Below, piece after piece: positions 13,088 through 23,924 of a stretch of 64,000 nt of DNA. Position 1 is the stretch's first letter, and every line of letters starts with the position of its first letter. A program made the translations under genes and the position numbers. Below the pieces are notes generated by a model. That model searched no databases. It was not told where the DNA came from and saw only the letters and a program-made list of their open reading frames with translations. Origin of the DNA: Xestospongia bergquistia (taxonomy: Eukaryota > Porifera > Demospongiae > Haplosclerida > Petrosiidae); contig OZ014418.1 in assembly GCA_963965975.1 (NCBI GenBank), positions 4,228,775 to 4,292,774 on the forward strand. Direction: 5' to 3'.

Positions 13088-13425
13088 GCATTTCCTATAA
13101 ATTTGTTGTAAGTTGTATACTAACTATAATTTTAGAGCCAACTAGTTACATTTAGTAGGTCTATTTATATCTACTAGAGATCACATGATGATGTTAATAT
13201 GATGTATGTTCTAAGGGTTGTAAGTTGTATACTAACTCTTCAGAGCAAACTAAATTCTGTTACATTTAGTAGGTCTATTTATAAATGCTAGAGATCACAT
13301 GATGACGTTAACATGATGATGTAATGTTCTAAGGGTTGTAAGTTGTATGATAACTATAATTTATGAACAAAACAAATTCTGTTACATTTAGTAGGTGTAT
13401 TTATAACTACTAGAGATGATCTTAT
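13088..13425. repeat. Three further units of the ~119-bp minisatellite
   Basis: The same unit as in 8457-11259 resumes here (TTGTAAGTTGTATACTAACT...TTTAGTAGGTCTATTTAT), separated from copy B of the direct repeat by about 250 bp of unique DNA. It supports a duplicated composite in which one array expanded and the other did not. Confidence 0.9.
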
Positions 13426-14680
13426 GGCATTAGTTAATATCTACAGTAAGTTGAATTATTTAGTAGTACTACAATTGTCTACTGAAATGTTTCTTTTCTT
13501 TCGTAGTAAGACGACTGGGTTTATAGTCACTAGTAAAGATGATCTGATACTGTAAGTTATATCTGTTACTAAAATATGGACAGCCCTGTATTAAACATAT
13601 ATTTTAATTTTTGTGCTGAACTCTCTACTAGAAACGTACATATAATATTAGGGTTCTCTGATATCATAGACTGTGTGTTACATTGTCATTGTTTTGACAT
13701 ATTGTACTAAACTATTCCTTTAATTCTATTGTGAGACATTGATGACTGGACTGGAGATGATCTAGTGAATTCCTCCAATAATTACAATTTCATTTGACTT
13801 TTCATTCTATTGTTGTCATGTTCTAGCTGAGTGTCCTTTAACTGGTGGAGATGATAATGGTTGTTTACTAATATTTGTACTATACTATATATACAATATA
13901 CAAGTACTACTAACTACTTTTGTCTCTTTTAGTAAGTTTATCTACAACTAATGCTGGGTATTGATAACTGCTTGAGGATCTGGAGAATTATTCAACATTT
14001 ATCAGTCACTGGCTGTTGATCTGCTTGGATTTTGAGGTGAGCGGCTTAATGTCTTGAGTATAGGCATCAGTTTGTGGATTGTGCATATGGACATCATAAT
14101 GTGATGGTAGGTGGTTGATAAGTCTGGGGATCAACTGGCCGATTTGGACATGGAACAACAAGTCATACGTTGTCTTGTTATAATAATATTGTATACTCCC
14201 TTCTTGCCTTGTATTATCTCCCATCTTGTTCATCTTTAAATTTTGTATAGCTATATATAAAAGTAGCACTATATATATAGCTTCCTATGTTTTACTGAAT
14301 GTATATCAGTGACTTTTTCTCTTTATTAAACCTAATGTCAGACCCTCAAACCCTTTGTTAGCCTTCAAATCCTTTGCCCTTTGTTTGTGTCATAGTAATC
14401 CTGAATGTTCTCTCTGTGTCTATACGAAATTTTATTATGTTAAAACTAATTTTCACAAATATATTATATTCCTGAAATGTTAAACCCTTAGGTGTGTTGT
14501 ATGTTACTAAGTTCAGTTCTCTGGTATGTAAAATATCATGTCCAAACATCAGTTTCATCTTTCTAAACTCTTCAACTTTGTTTATCTGAGATTTCTGATA
14601 TTACCATCTTCTATGATTGGGATGATGACACTGGTACTATAATATTAGTAACTACTGTCTAGCTATTGCAACATATGTTT
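13426..14680. other. Low-content stretch with two weak exon candidates
   Basis: Two short open segments have flanking splice-like signals: about 13506-13551 (TTTCGTAG before, GTAAGTTA after) and 13838-13901 (TTCTAG before). Their translations (SKTTGFIVTSKDDLI and AECPLTGGDDNGCL) match nothing I recognise. The rest shows no gene. Confidence 0.25.
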
Positions 14681-14683
14681 TTA

Positions 14684-15240
14684 AGGCATTTGGATTCATC
14701 TAGTGATCTATACAGTCAAGTTACATCACAGTTTTTCAGGCATCTGGGTTTCATCTAGCAATCTACACAGGTGTCAAGTTATATAACGTTTTTTCAGGCA
14801 ATACATCACAGTTTGTCAGGCAACTAGGTTCATCTACCATATCTAGCAGTTCAGTTCTGTGTCTGTTGTTTTTCCCTGAATTGGTAACCTTTTCTGTCAC
14901 TCTTATTCTTGAAAAGTTATCTTCAAATGTTAATTCTCATATATATAATCCTGAATTATATTAATCTTCAGTGCCCATCATGTAATTATTTATTATTAAT
15001 TTGTTAACCTCTGCTGTCTAACAATCATGTAATTTTTAACCATTAACCTCCTGTGTTTGTCATATTATAATCCTGAATTGTTAACCTCCTTTGTCTGTCA
15101 TGTAATAATGAAATCTTCCCTAAATTTCTGTGCCCATAATGTAATCCTGAATTGTTAACTTATTTTAAATTGTTAACTTACTGTATTTGTAATCAAATCC
15201 TGAATTGTTAACTTATGTTGTCTCTCATATCCTCTGTCAG
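14684..15240. repeat. Two degenerate tandem repeats
   Basis: 14684-14845 has about three copies of a roughly 60-bp unit built on CAGGCATCTGGGTTCATCTA and TCAAGTTACATCACAGTTTT. 14940-15240 has several degenerate copies of a roughly 35-bp unit built on TCCTGAATTGTTAACCT and CTGTCATGTAAT. Both are non-coding. Confidence 0.6.
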
Positions 15241-15402
15241 TATGTAACACTGTACAAGGTTCACTATGACAGAGTACATTTACCATCTTCAGCCTAATGA
15301 AACAAAACTACAATGACAATTAGTATATTGACAACAGAACAATGCAAGATACAAATTGTGTCTTAATGAGTATTGTAAAAGTAAAAGATAGCTATCAATT
15401 GC

Positions 15403-17842
15403 ATTTAATGGGAGATTATTGGATAGTGCAACAACAGTTTGTCCAAGTGAATGTTCTGCTAGCATTGATGATTTTTTACACATCCCATTGAAACCACAGT
15501 TGAGAAGAAAGATTGAAGGTAAAATCATAACAAACAATAAAGGATTAACATGACGTTTTCATTCATGACATTAAGATAAAAGTTTAGTGATAAATTTATA
15601 GCATTCAACCTCAGGTTTTAAGTAAGTATCATGGTGTTAGCATATGTACTTATTTTAGTATTGCAATGGTTTTTCTTATAAACAATAATATTTAGATCCT
15701 CATGTGTGGAAACTACTTAAACAAAAATTTAATGGGAGAACTAGGGACATCATCAGGGACATTTATGATGGTGATAAATATAAAAGACATTCTGCTGTGT
15801 TGTCATAAACACCAGCCAATGTGTCTCGTTTGTGCAATACTGATGGGGTAGCAATTTTCAAATCGTCTAAGTTTTCTCTTTGGCCTGTTCGGGTTGTTAT
15901 CAATGAACTACCACCTACTGAAATGTACTTTACATAACGACTTCATTTTACTATTCAATGTTATGTTTTCTTAGATTTTCTAGACGAAATATTATGTTAG
16001 GTGGATTGTGGTTCGCTAAGACAAAGCCTACTATGACAACATACATCATGCCTTTAAATTATGTCCATTAATGAGCTTTATGAAAAAGGTGAATACTATA
16101 GATGCAAATTTAATTAATTATAGTAGGAAATCAAATTAGGAATTGAGATCAATTCTCCTGATAGCAATTTTGGTATTGTGTTCTGTTGACCTTCCAGCTC
16201 AAGCTGCATTGATGAACATGAAGCAATATAATGGTGCATATGGATGTCCATACTGTGAGCAAGAAGGATCACTTAGGCCTACTAATCATTTGCACCCTAA
16301 CTGGCCCAAGAAAGATGAGCCTACATGATCACATCAATCTCTGCTGGATAATGCAAAAGAGGCAATTGCTATGAATTCTTCTATAAGTATAGAAATGTCA
16401 TAATCATACTTTGCTTTAATTCAGCTTTTTATAGGTAAAAGGTATGAAAGGAGCAAGTGTGTTTTGTTTACACAAACCCTTTGACCTTTCCAAAGGCTTT
16501 GCTATTGATGATCTTGCTTAAGTTTTGGTTTGGGGCAAATTTTAAAGAAAAACTTCATAGCATCAGATGCAAGGTTAGTAATTTGGTTACTACATAGTTC
16601 AAACTTTTCAAAGCAAACATTCAGTTAGAGAGAGTTCAGTATAAATAAATTTAGATTATACATAGATAGAGGAGAGAATGCCAGTGATTGATTAACATTG
16701 ATAAGTCAAACTCCAAAGTCGCTTCATGCATTTAAAAAATGGAAAGGTATAATTGTAGTAGATAAAAGAGTAACATACCACTTAAATGCAGGTTCTGAGC
16801 TATGTTCCTGGCTTTTGTTCTACTCTATTCGCATATTGAGTGATGCACTTCCTCAAGTATATTTAAGTCACTATGCATTGTTAGTTTCCTCAGTGCATAT
16901 ACTTCTGTCAGATGCTATTACATCATCAGACTTAGAGATAATATCCATTTATTTTTGGAAAGGTTTTATGAGCAGTAAGTACATACAACTTTATGGTGTG
17001 TTCCACATTGAATTATGCATTGTGCTTTCATTAAATTTTCTTAAATAGGTGATAATTCAGCCACAATGAAACTTCATTTACTTATTCACCTGACAATATG
17101 TGTGAGGAATTGGGGTCCACTGTGGGCATATTAATGTTTCTCATTTGAAGGACATAACCATCTTCTTAAAATTCTTTTTCATTGCACACGCCAAATGAAT
17201 GAACAAGTTAGTAACAGCAATCTTAAAGTATAATCTCATAATTTTATAACATTAGCTAGCATTTAGTCACATGATGCTTCAAGTTATTCCAGCTGCTGTT
17301 TCTTTAAGGAGCATAGGTACTAAAGACTGTCCAATTAATGTTAGAGACATTAACTGGAAACAAAAGGTATGTACAAAATAAGTATTATAATAAGTAAAAT
17401 CTTTCAGATTAGCTTGTCATCAACTACCAGGTCAACAATACTGTTATGTTCTTGGTAGAGTTACAAAAGCTTTGTGTTTGCAACCCATCAAAAGCAAGCA
17501 AGAAGTCATGAAATTCTTACGTATAATGAAGGAGAATAATGTGTTTTTTCTGCAGAGTATTCCAGGGTTAGCGTCCAAAATAGTTATACTGTTGAATATG
17601 TTGACAGTGATACCACAAAAATCGGGAAAATTTTGTACTATGTTCATGTTTCAACAGTCACATTTGCTATCATAAAGGAGTTACATCCTGTTTTTGGTGT
17701 ATCCAATTACTTTAACCTCTCAAATGATTCTCTTGATCGTCTTCACTGTTCCAGAATATTACCTGTATCTTCTGAAGAAGTTATTAGTTTTTTACCTGTT
17801 AAAGATATTACTAAAAAATGTTTTTATGAATTTTGGCACTAA
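15403..17842 (+). pseudogene. CACTA/EnSpm-type (tnp2-like) DNA transposase, decayed
   Basis: A multi-exon transposase reads in order: IDDFLHIPLKPQL (to 15518), then from 15696 DPHVWKLLKQKF...IYDGDKYKRH...SRLCNTDGVAIFKSSKFSLW..VINELPP, from 15975 FSRRNIMLGGLWFAKTKP, 16143-16328 DLPAQAALMNMKQYNGAYGC followed by PYCEQEG, 16705-17048 LPQVYLSHYALLVSSVHILL, near 17100 VRNWGPLWAY.CFSFEGHN, and a C-terminal part ending EFWH at the TAA 17840-17842. These blocks are the signature of metazoan tnp2-like transposases (the NTDG and CPYC motifs and the nearby GLWF). Introns of about 45-170 bp fit AG/GT borders. Lesions: TAA 15806-15808, a frameshift near 16070, TGA 16326-16328 (probable CGA origin), a TAA in the block after 16440 and TAA 17132-17134. 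It cannot encode a full enzyme. I could not find terminal CACTA repeats or target duplications. Confidence 0.82.
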
Positions 17843-17951
17843 AATGTACATTGTGACATTTCCAAATAATCTCACTCATGACTAGATGTTCATGTTATAA
17901 AGTTTTTCTATAATATGAAATATAATATAAATAAAAACGTCAAACGTAAGT

Positions 17952-17982
17952 TTACTAAAGTATGTACAAACTACTTTAGCAA
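17952..17982. repeat. Short inverted repeat downstream of the transposase
   Basis: TTACTAAAGTA at 17952-17962 pairs with TACTTTAGCAA at 17972-17982 (one mismatch) across a 9-nt loop. It is followed by A/T-rich TTGCAA and AATTGCAA words that also occur in both orientations up to 18090. It may mark the element's 3' end. Confidence 0.4.
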
Positions 17983-18117
17983 AAGTTGCAAAAAGTATAA
18001 TTAATTGCAATTAGTTATTTTTGGCAATTTATGCCATTATATTTTGTGGTGATTAATTCGAATTTAATTGCAATTTTTGCACAAAAAATGCAAAAAAACA
18101 TTGTTCAGTTTTGGTAG

Positions 18118-19499
18118 GGTATATGACTGGGAATACAAACAATTATGTTGTGTTACTGAGCCACTCCATCCCATCTTGCCACCACTTATTGAAGAGTATG
18201 TTCAGGCTGTCTCTTCTCATCTTGTACTCCAAAGGACACTGCCACCATGACTGTTGTCCAGGTATGAATGTAACTTGTTTTAAAGTAAGTGAAAAATAAT
18301 TTAATATTTTTCGTATCCAGACTCCTTTTACAACTGAAGAGGTATTTGATAATAAAGCCACACCCATTGGACAAAACTTGTTATCTCAAATATTAAATTT
18401 ATATTTCTATCAGGACACATATCTCGGAAATTTGAAACAACTATGTAAGTAGATGGATGGGTGAATGAATGGATGATGGACATGTAGACAGAAGGATAAA
18501 TTAATAAAAGTGACAAAACACATGTATAAAAATCCTTACAATTTGTATTTTTGTTCTAGTGATGTTCTGAACTGTTAATGGTATAGCTGGTGGTACACTC
18601 TCTCCCAAGGCTTATAGTCATAATATATTGTTACAATTACCAGTGAAGAGATTGTTACAACATGTAGCAACTCACCAGGTCAGTATGGTTGTTATGACAA
18701 CACTGTATTGCCTCCAAGCACGGAATGACTTGCTATTATTATCTTTCTCTCAAACACACACTCACAATCAGGAAGCTTATCAGACTATATATTCTTCTCT
18801 ACTTCGTTTAATCATCTCCTATTGTCCATACCTTTGTCTTCCAAAGGACTGGATAAAAGAAGACACACTTCATCAAGGTACCTAAATTATTTACCACACT
18901 CATAATATCTGTCCATTTTGGTCATTATTATAAAAATGTATTTGCATATGTTCATGTATTTTGTACATGTATAGGTCCTATATCATCCGTTCTTAATTTT
19001 CATACTATGTTAGCCTCTCTCCCATACCATCCAGTCTCAGTCCCATAACATTAATTCCAATCCCATACCATTTCCTTATTCCAAAACAATCCAGTCTTAT
19101 TCATTGCTATACTACCATTACTTTTCAGTGTATTCATTCTAATCCCTAATAATTCATCTCAAGGTACCTAAATTATTTACCACACCCATAATATCTCTCC
19201 ATTTTGGTCATTATTATAAACATGTATTTGCTTATGTTCACGTCTTTTGTACATGTGTAGGTCCAATACCCATCAAAATCTTGTTGAAGATCCATTAATT
19301 ATGTTAAGATGTGATACTCGTGCCTTCAGGTATATGGGTGAGACTGATTCTCATAAATTGAAGTTTGTTATTTTATGACAAATATCCTACAGTCTTTTAA
19401 GAATTTTAACAGCTTACTCATCAGCTTCTCGCATGTGGCGATTAGAATACGCCCACATTCTTAATTGTACAACCATAGCAATGCCAGAAACATCTTCAG
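18118..19499 (+). pseudogene. INTS2: Integrator complex subunit 2 (INTS2) fragment, copy 2
   Basis: Exons: 18118-18261, 18321-18444, 18587-18678, 18772-18877, about 19268-19329 and 19393-19499. Splice phases agree across the second to fourth exons. The order of similarity to INTS2 is DWEYKQLCCVTEPLHPIL, then QNLLSQILNLYF, ILLQLPVKRLLQHV, LRLIISYCPYLCLPKDWI, then EDPLIMLRCDTRAF (family: IDPLIVLRCDQRVH) and LLRILTAYSSASRMW. Lesions: 13 bp are missing from exon 1 after GGCTGT at about 18210 (a GGCTGT direct repeat in copy 1 brackets the lost bases), which shifts the frame into a TGA. About 110 residues expected between the DWI block and the EDPLIML block are absent, and the frame of the 19268 exon does not follow from its nearest acceptor. 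Exon 2 is intact here but broken in copy 1. A read-through frame at 18628-18885 runs across the 93-bp intron 18679-18771 and is not a protein. Confidence 0.75.
18877..19264. repeat. Direct repeat of ~104 bp inside the INTS2 copy 2 intron
   Basis: 18877-18980 (AAGGTACCTAAATTATTTAC through ACATGTATAGGTCC) recurs at 19161-19264 with few changes. It duplicates a splice donor and a TGTAG acceptor. Copy 1 of INTS2 has only one version. The inverted homology ends where the second version begins. Confidence 0.8.
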
Positions 19500-19677
19500 G
19501 TATTTAATTCCTAGTCTCGTTCCCATACTGTCCAGTCTTATTCCCATACTGTATGTTCTAATCTCATAACATGCAGTCCCACTCCCATACTGTACATTCT
19601 CAATACAATATTGTTTAGTCTGAATCACATCTTATTCCTACACCATCCGTTCTTAATTTTCTTCTTCACTTATGCAG

Positions 19678-19931
19678 GATTTGTCTAGTCAATGAGAGAG
19701 CCTCGCAAAAGAATAGCTTGCCAATTAAATTAAGTCCTCTCTTGCAAAACACTGCTATCCCCCTCAGAACAGCCAACTGCTGATGTGGATAGTTCTGCTC
19801 CAGACCCAGAATCGATAAATTCTGCAGACCCTCTGTTTGCTATGGAAGCTAAACTAACCATATCGAAGAAACTAAGTTTATCAGAAGCTGCAGAGTTGAC
19901 ATTTAATGAACTAACAAAAATGTTGTATTGA
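19678..19931 (+). pseudogene. Candidate terminal exon after INTS2 copy 2
   Basis: After an acceptor ATGCAG at 19678 an open frame gives ICLVNERASQKNSLPIKLSP. A different frame from about 19745 gives SEQPTADVDSSAPDPES, then a helical segment KLSLSEAAELTFNELTKMLY and TGA. The two frames do not join without an intron or shift. I do not recognise the C-terminus as INTS2, whose next block should be different. It may be the end of another gene captured downstream. Confidence 0.35.
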
Positions 19932-20299
19932 AAGTTAGCAGGAAAAGAGCTTTAATTTTAATATATTAATAATTAATAACTATTATTATAAATTTGTGGT
20001 AGTTGGGTGATGGAAAATCTATTAATCCATGCACTTAAAAGTGGGCATTTGTCCAGCTGGATATGTTGTATGTCAAAAAGAAATGAAAATGAAAGTATAT
20101 AAATAAGGTGAAAATTCCCACTTCATAAGTAGCTAATTAAACATAAATAACAGAATTGATCTTTTGAGTTAATCATATAATTATATATAATTATGATTGT
20201 TATATTAATGTCAATAAAAGTAACATAAAATATGTGATATGAGTGGTGAGAGATGGTGGAATTAATTGGCGTTTCAGCTGATGCCTGTCAACCAGAATA

Positions 20300-20630
20300 A
20301 TGAGTAATGAATATAGTAACAGAGGATATGATAACATTGGATCTGTAATGATCCTTGTATCAACAACTGATATGTGTGACACATACCAGTTGTTTGACCC
20401 AAACTACAATGATAGATGTGTCTATGAGCCCATACAGCAGAAAGCTCAAGGTACCTCATGTTTTGTTATTGGGTTCCGATATGATTACTCATTGTATGCC
20501 ATATGAATGGGTAGATATTGATTGTGTGCATGAATTGAGGACTATTATAAGGTTGTCTTACAATTCTTTCTATAGCACCTGTAATTTAACAGATCCATAT
20601 GCTAAATTGAATAATACTTTTAGTATATAA
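20300..20630 (+). other. Weak exon candidate
   Basis: An ATG at 20300 opens MSNEYSNRGYDNIGSVMILV and continues to a possible donor (CAAG before GTACCT) at 20452. A second open frame ends at the TAA 20628. Neither matches a family I recognise. Cysteines are present (MCDTYQ, DRCVYEP) but no domain pattern is clear. Confidence 0.25.
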
Positions 20631-20719
20631 AAAATTGATGCATTTTGTTGCAATTATATTATAATCATGGTAATTAACACTAAATTGTCACAAATAAATG
20701 CAAACTATCTACTAATCCA

Positions 20720-20806
20720 AGTGAAGTTTCCCTTCTGTCATCACCTCCACATCCTCCTGCTCTGCCAATTCAAACACAAACAGAACCTACATTGTATAGT
20801 TTATAA
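20720..20806 (+). pseudogene. Proline-rich terminal exon fragment
   Basis: SEVSLLSSPPHPPALPIQTQ, then TEPTLYSL and TAA at 20804-20806. Composition and the PPALP word resemble the SRCR receptor tail exons near 5400-6009. It lies, as at 5.3-6.0 kb, just upstream of a palindrome leader module. No SRCR domain is visible before it. Confidence 0.35.
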
Positions 20807-21008
20807 TTATTTTGAATATACAAATCTGATAATGCATTAGTGTTCAAGGTTGTACTGATGAAATTATACTTAGTTCTCAATGGATTAGCATCACTTCGCA
20901 TTGTTACAGACAAAATAAATAGACAATGTACTAACAGATAGAATATGCGTTTTAATGTCAGTTTATTTTTACTATGATTTTATCACGCATACTTATCTGT
21001 ACCCTATG

Positions 21009-21345
21009 AACTGAGCATGCTCACGCTGCTTTAATGGCACCAGTTTTAGTAAACTGAGCATGCTCAGTTCAACAAACTGCTAAAGTCACTAGTCCTAAAA
21101 ATGCTATGCATTAGGTAGACAGCCTCATTTCTGCAAGATGACTATGCCTGTTGAACCGGTGCTACTGCAGGACAGATATGTTTTAAAGAAGAAGAGCACA
21201 AACGTGCTGCTGTCTATAGTCAAGCTAATACGTACTCAATTCTTGTTCACCTCTAATGCAGAAAAACATCACAGTCAACTCGAGGTCAGCGACAAAAAAT
21301 ACGCTTTGTTCCACAATCAGAGAAAGTATTCAGGTCAGAGTAAAC
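21009..21345 (+). promoter_or_regulatory. Palindrome leader module, copy 2
   Basis: AACTGAGCATGCTCA at 21009-21023 (truncated palindrome), TGGCACCA at 21035-21042 and a second, perfect AACTGAGCATGCTCAGTT at 21052-21069. An ATG at 21138 opens an 80-codon frame (MTMPVEPVLLQDRYVLKKKS...) to TAG 21378, passing through the GGTCAGAGTA motif at 21333. If that motif is a donor, as in the other copies, the exon ends near 21332. The leader shares words with copy 1 (GTGCTGCTGTCTA, AGTCAAGCTA). Either a coding first exon or a 5' leader; which is not settled. Confidence 0.5.
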
Positions 21346-21379
21346 ATACCCCATGTGTATATGTGGAAAGCCTAATTTA

Positions 21380-22725
21380 GATATTTTATAGCTTTGTTTG
21401 GCCCAGACAGTTGCTGTTGTTTCACATACTTATAGCCTCTTCTAGCTACTTTCTTATGACTTGATCTGTTGAGGCTGCCTAATTCTATAGTATATTATCA
21501 AAGTTTAGTTCTACCTCAGTTTAAGTCAGTATCCAGTTGGCTTATGGAGTGTAGCACCAATACGGGGTAGTGTGTACAGAAAGCTGTTATATTGATTAGA
21601 TGTATTCAGAGTAGAGAGGATTTTTCTGTCCTAAACCAACTAAAATGGTTAATGCAAATCTCTCCCAGATAGGTTGTGAGTAGAATGCTATAGCTGACAA
21701 TAAGCATGGAGCTTTTAAGTTAGAAGTTCCTTGCAGCTAGCTGACAAGCCAAGTAGCTGTATTTCATAATAAGAACCAGATTTGAAGCCTGGAATATATA
21801 AGCAGTTCGATAGAATATGAAGTTTACTCATACCAGCAGTTTCAATATAGCAGGCTAGCTTTCTTCTTGGTTATAGCTTATAACCACAGCCTAGCTAATG
21901 AGAAGTCATCTTGTTAACTATAATTATTAGCGGAGCCTCCTTGCTAAGTACATGAACTCTGTGGGACAAATAGTCTAATTTTAGAACATGTTCACAACCC
22001 TATTGTAATATTTTGGTGTAATACATGTCGACTAAAAAACTAGTATAGTACAAGTCCTGTATGTATTAATAATTGTGGCTTTGAGACCAACTTTTAAAAG
22101 TAACCTTACAAATTAATATATTAATATTTTCTATCATGCATTTTTATGATAGACACTTTACATAGTTTAGATGTCTTGTCACTTTGGTCTTATATTGTAC
22201 CATCATATCATATAGAAAGTAAATCATTGCATTGTCTAATGATCCAAGTCTTGTTGTGTTCAGTGAACATTATACTATTTATTGCTGTGTTATATAAAGC
22301 AAGTGTTATAACTCTTGTGATCAACATATCATGTATGTGGCTTATCCTTTGTTAATCCATTTACATACATACACCTTTTGGTAATCCTATCACAGTATGA
22401 CAACTAGATATCCCAACCTCTTGTAAGTCCTATAACATGTATATTCAGACACACTTGTAACTTCCTTTATTTTAATTTATGGTAATAAACCTAGTTCTGT
22501 GACATGTCCATATATAAACCTTTTGACATATTCATACACAAACGTTTTGTTACTCATACCACATTATGTCCTAGGATACAACCTAGTTCTGTGACATGTA
22601 CATATAGAAACCTTTTGACATATACATACACAAATATTTTGTTACAAACATCTATTCTTTCTTACCTGCTGATAAACTCTCACCTGGAACTACTGACAAC
22701 ACTTCTCATTTGTACTTATTAATAG
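21380..22725. repeat. Non-coding stretch with degenerate repeats related to 7.3-7.8 kb
   Basis: No exon is visible. 21942-22010 repeats the segment at 7321-7385. 22420-22650 has degenerate copies of a unit with CTAGTTCTGTGACATGTACA, ATACACAAACGTTTTGTTAC and CCTTTTGACATAT, in the manner of the 65-bp minisatellite's ACATGTACATA core. The order module, shared segment, ACATGTACATA repeats is the same as at 6.2-7.8 kb. Confidence 0.6.
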
Positions 22726-22730
22726 GGTGT

Positions 22731-23565
22731 GGCCACACCCAATGGCTTGAGAGCCAAGACCCAGATGATCCTACTAAAAATTTATTCCAGGTATAGTCAC
22801 AGACATTTCTCCATGTACCACTAACATCATGGAAAGAATCTGAAGAGAGTGCAATGCATGAAGAGGGTATAGTTCTGTTATTAGCTGTTGCTAAGAAACA
22901 TAGTTCATTTGTTCCTCAACATCAATTTTTATTAGGATTGATTGGCCATGGCAAGGTAAGAGAGTTAACCAAGAATATTTATACATAGTAGCTAGTTGTC
23001 ACTGGGAAGCTATTCCGATTTGGTATTATTGGGAGGGCCAGGGATTATTACTGCTATACACAATAAACTATTTCACTTTGTCTTCCAGTTTGAATTATGG
23101 ATGTATAACATTTCAGAAGCTAGAGTAAAACACTTTAAGAACAGAGATAGTGGAATGGTAAAAACTTGAGTTGATTTTCTCCAACATCTGCTGACTCAGA
23201 AAAGTGGGTGTATTCCATCATATAACTGGAAAAGATGTGACATCTTTGGCACCAGCTGCTGTAAAATATTACAATACTTACACAATAATTCAATGTTAAT
23301 AAATGAGAGTGCTCCTGCATGAAATAATGTAATGATGAGGAAGATGGATTGAATAGAAGGATAGGTGGATCAATGGATGGATGGACTTTTATTATATTTT
23401 TCTTGTCTTAGTTGAAATCATCTCATCTTTTGCTCCAACAACCTTAAGTAACTACTCAAGTTGACAAGTTGACTTGGAATCTTTCTACTGAGATCAAGAA
23501 CCTCTCCTGATTCTATTATACACCAGTCTCAAGAAATGTTAATAAATCAAAGAGTTATATAAATG

Positions 23566-23653
<88 letters not shown>

Positions 23654-23776
23654 TAGTTTTAATATCAGAATAGTGTTGAATATTATATGAGAGAGGACGA
23701 ACCTCATGGAAATCTAAACCTGCATGACTTGTTGGACCAGTTTTGGCAACGTTATAAACACCCTCCTAATTTTTAA
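22731..23776 (+). pseudogene. Unrecognised helical protein, exon cluster copy 1
   Basis: Exons by splice signals: about 22726-22955, with a long block EEGIVLLLAVAKKHSSFVPQ then HQFLLGLIGHGK before GTAAGAG; 23089-23124 FELWMYNISEAR before GTAAAA; and about 23689-23775, DLLDQFWQRYKHPPNF then TAA. The first exon has an in-frame TAG at 22794-22796 where the copy at 28.6 kb has TGG. The last part before the (CT)n tract has several stops and deletions compared with 29.3-29.5 kb. The protein looks like a large alpha-helical repeat protein. An adaptor-coat large subunit (AP-5 beta type) is a thought only; I cannot confirm it. It pairs with 28590-29490. Confidence 0.5.
23569..23648. repeat. (CT)n microsatellite, about 40 units
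   Basis: An uninterrupted CT run. A shorter one sits at the equivalent place in the duplicated region (29491-29528), so the array predates the duplication and has since expanded or shrunk. Confidence 0.98.
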
Positions 23777-23924
23777 GAAATGAAATATGTAAAGGTATTT
23801 TAGATGCATCATCAAACTATGCTATATCTTGAACACTTACAACAATAGCAAAACTGGCTTTATAGTATTGTGTCAGCTGGTAGAAAGTAGAAAGACCCTT
23901 ATGATGTATTGATTTCAAATTGGA

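Noticed and set aside
17444..17885. Several overlapping frames on both strands
   Set aside because: Only the plus-strand frames that continue the transposase C-terminus (ending at 17842) match the family; the others are shadows.
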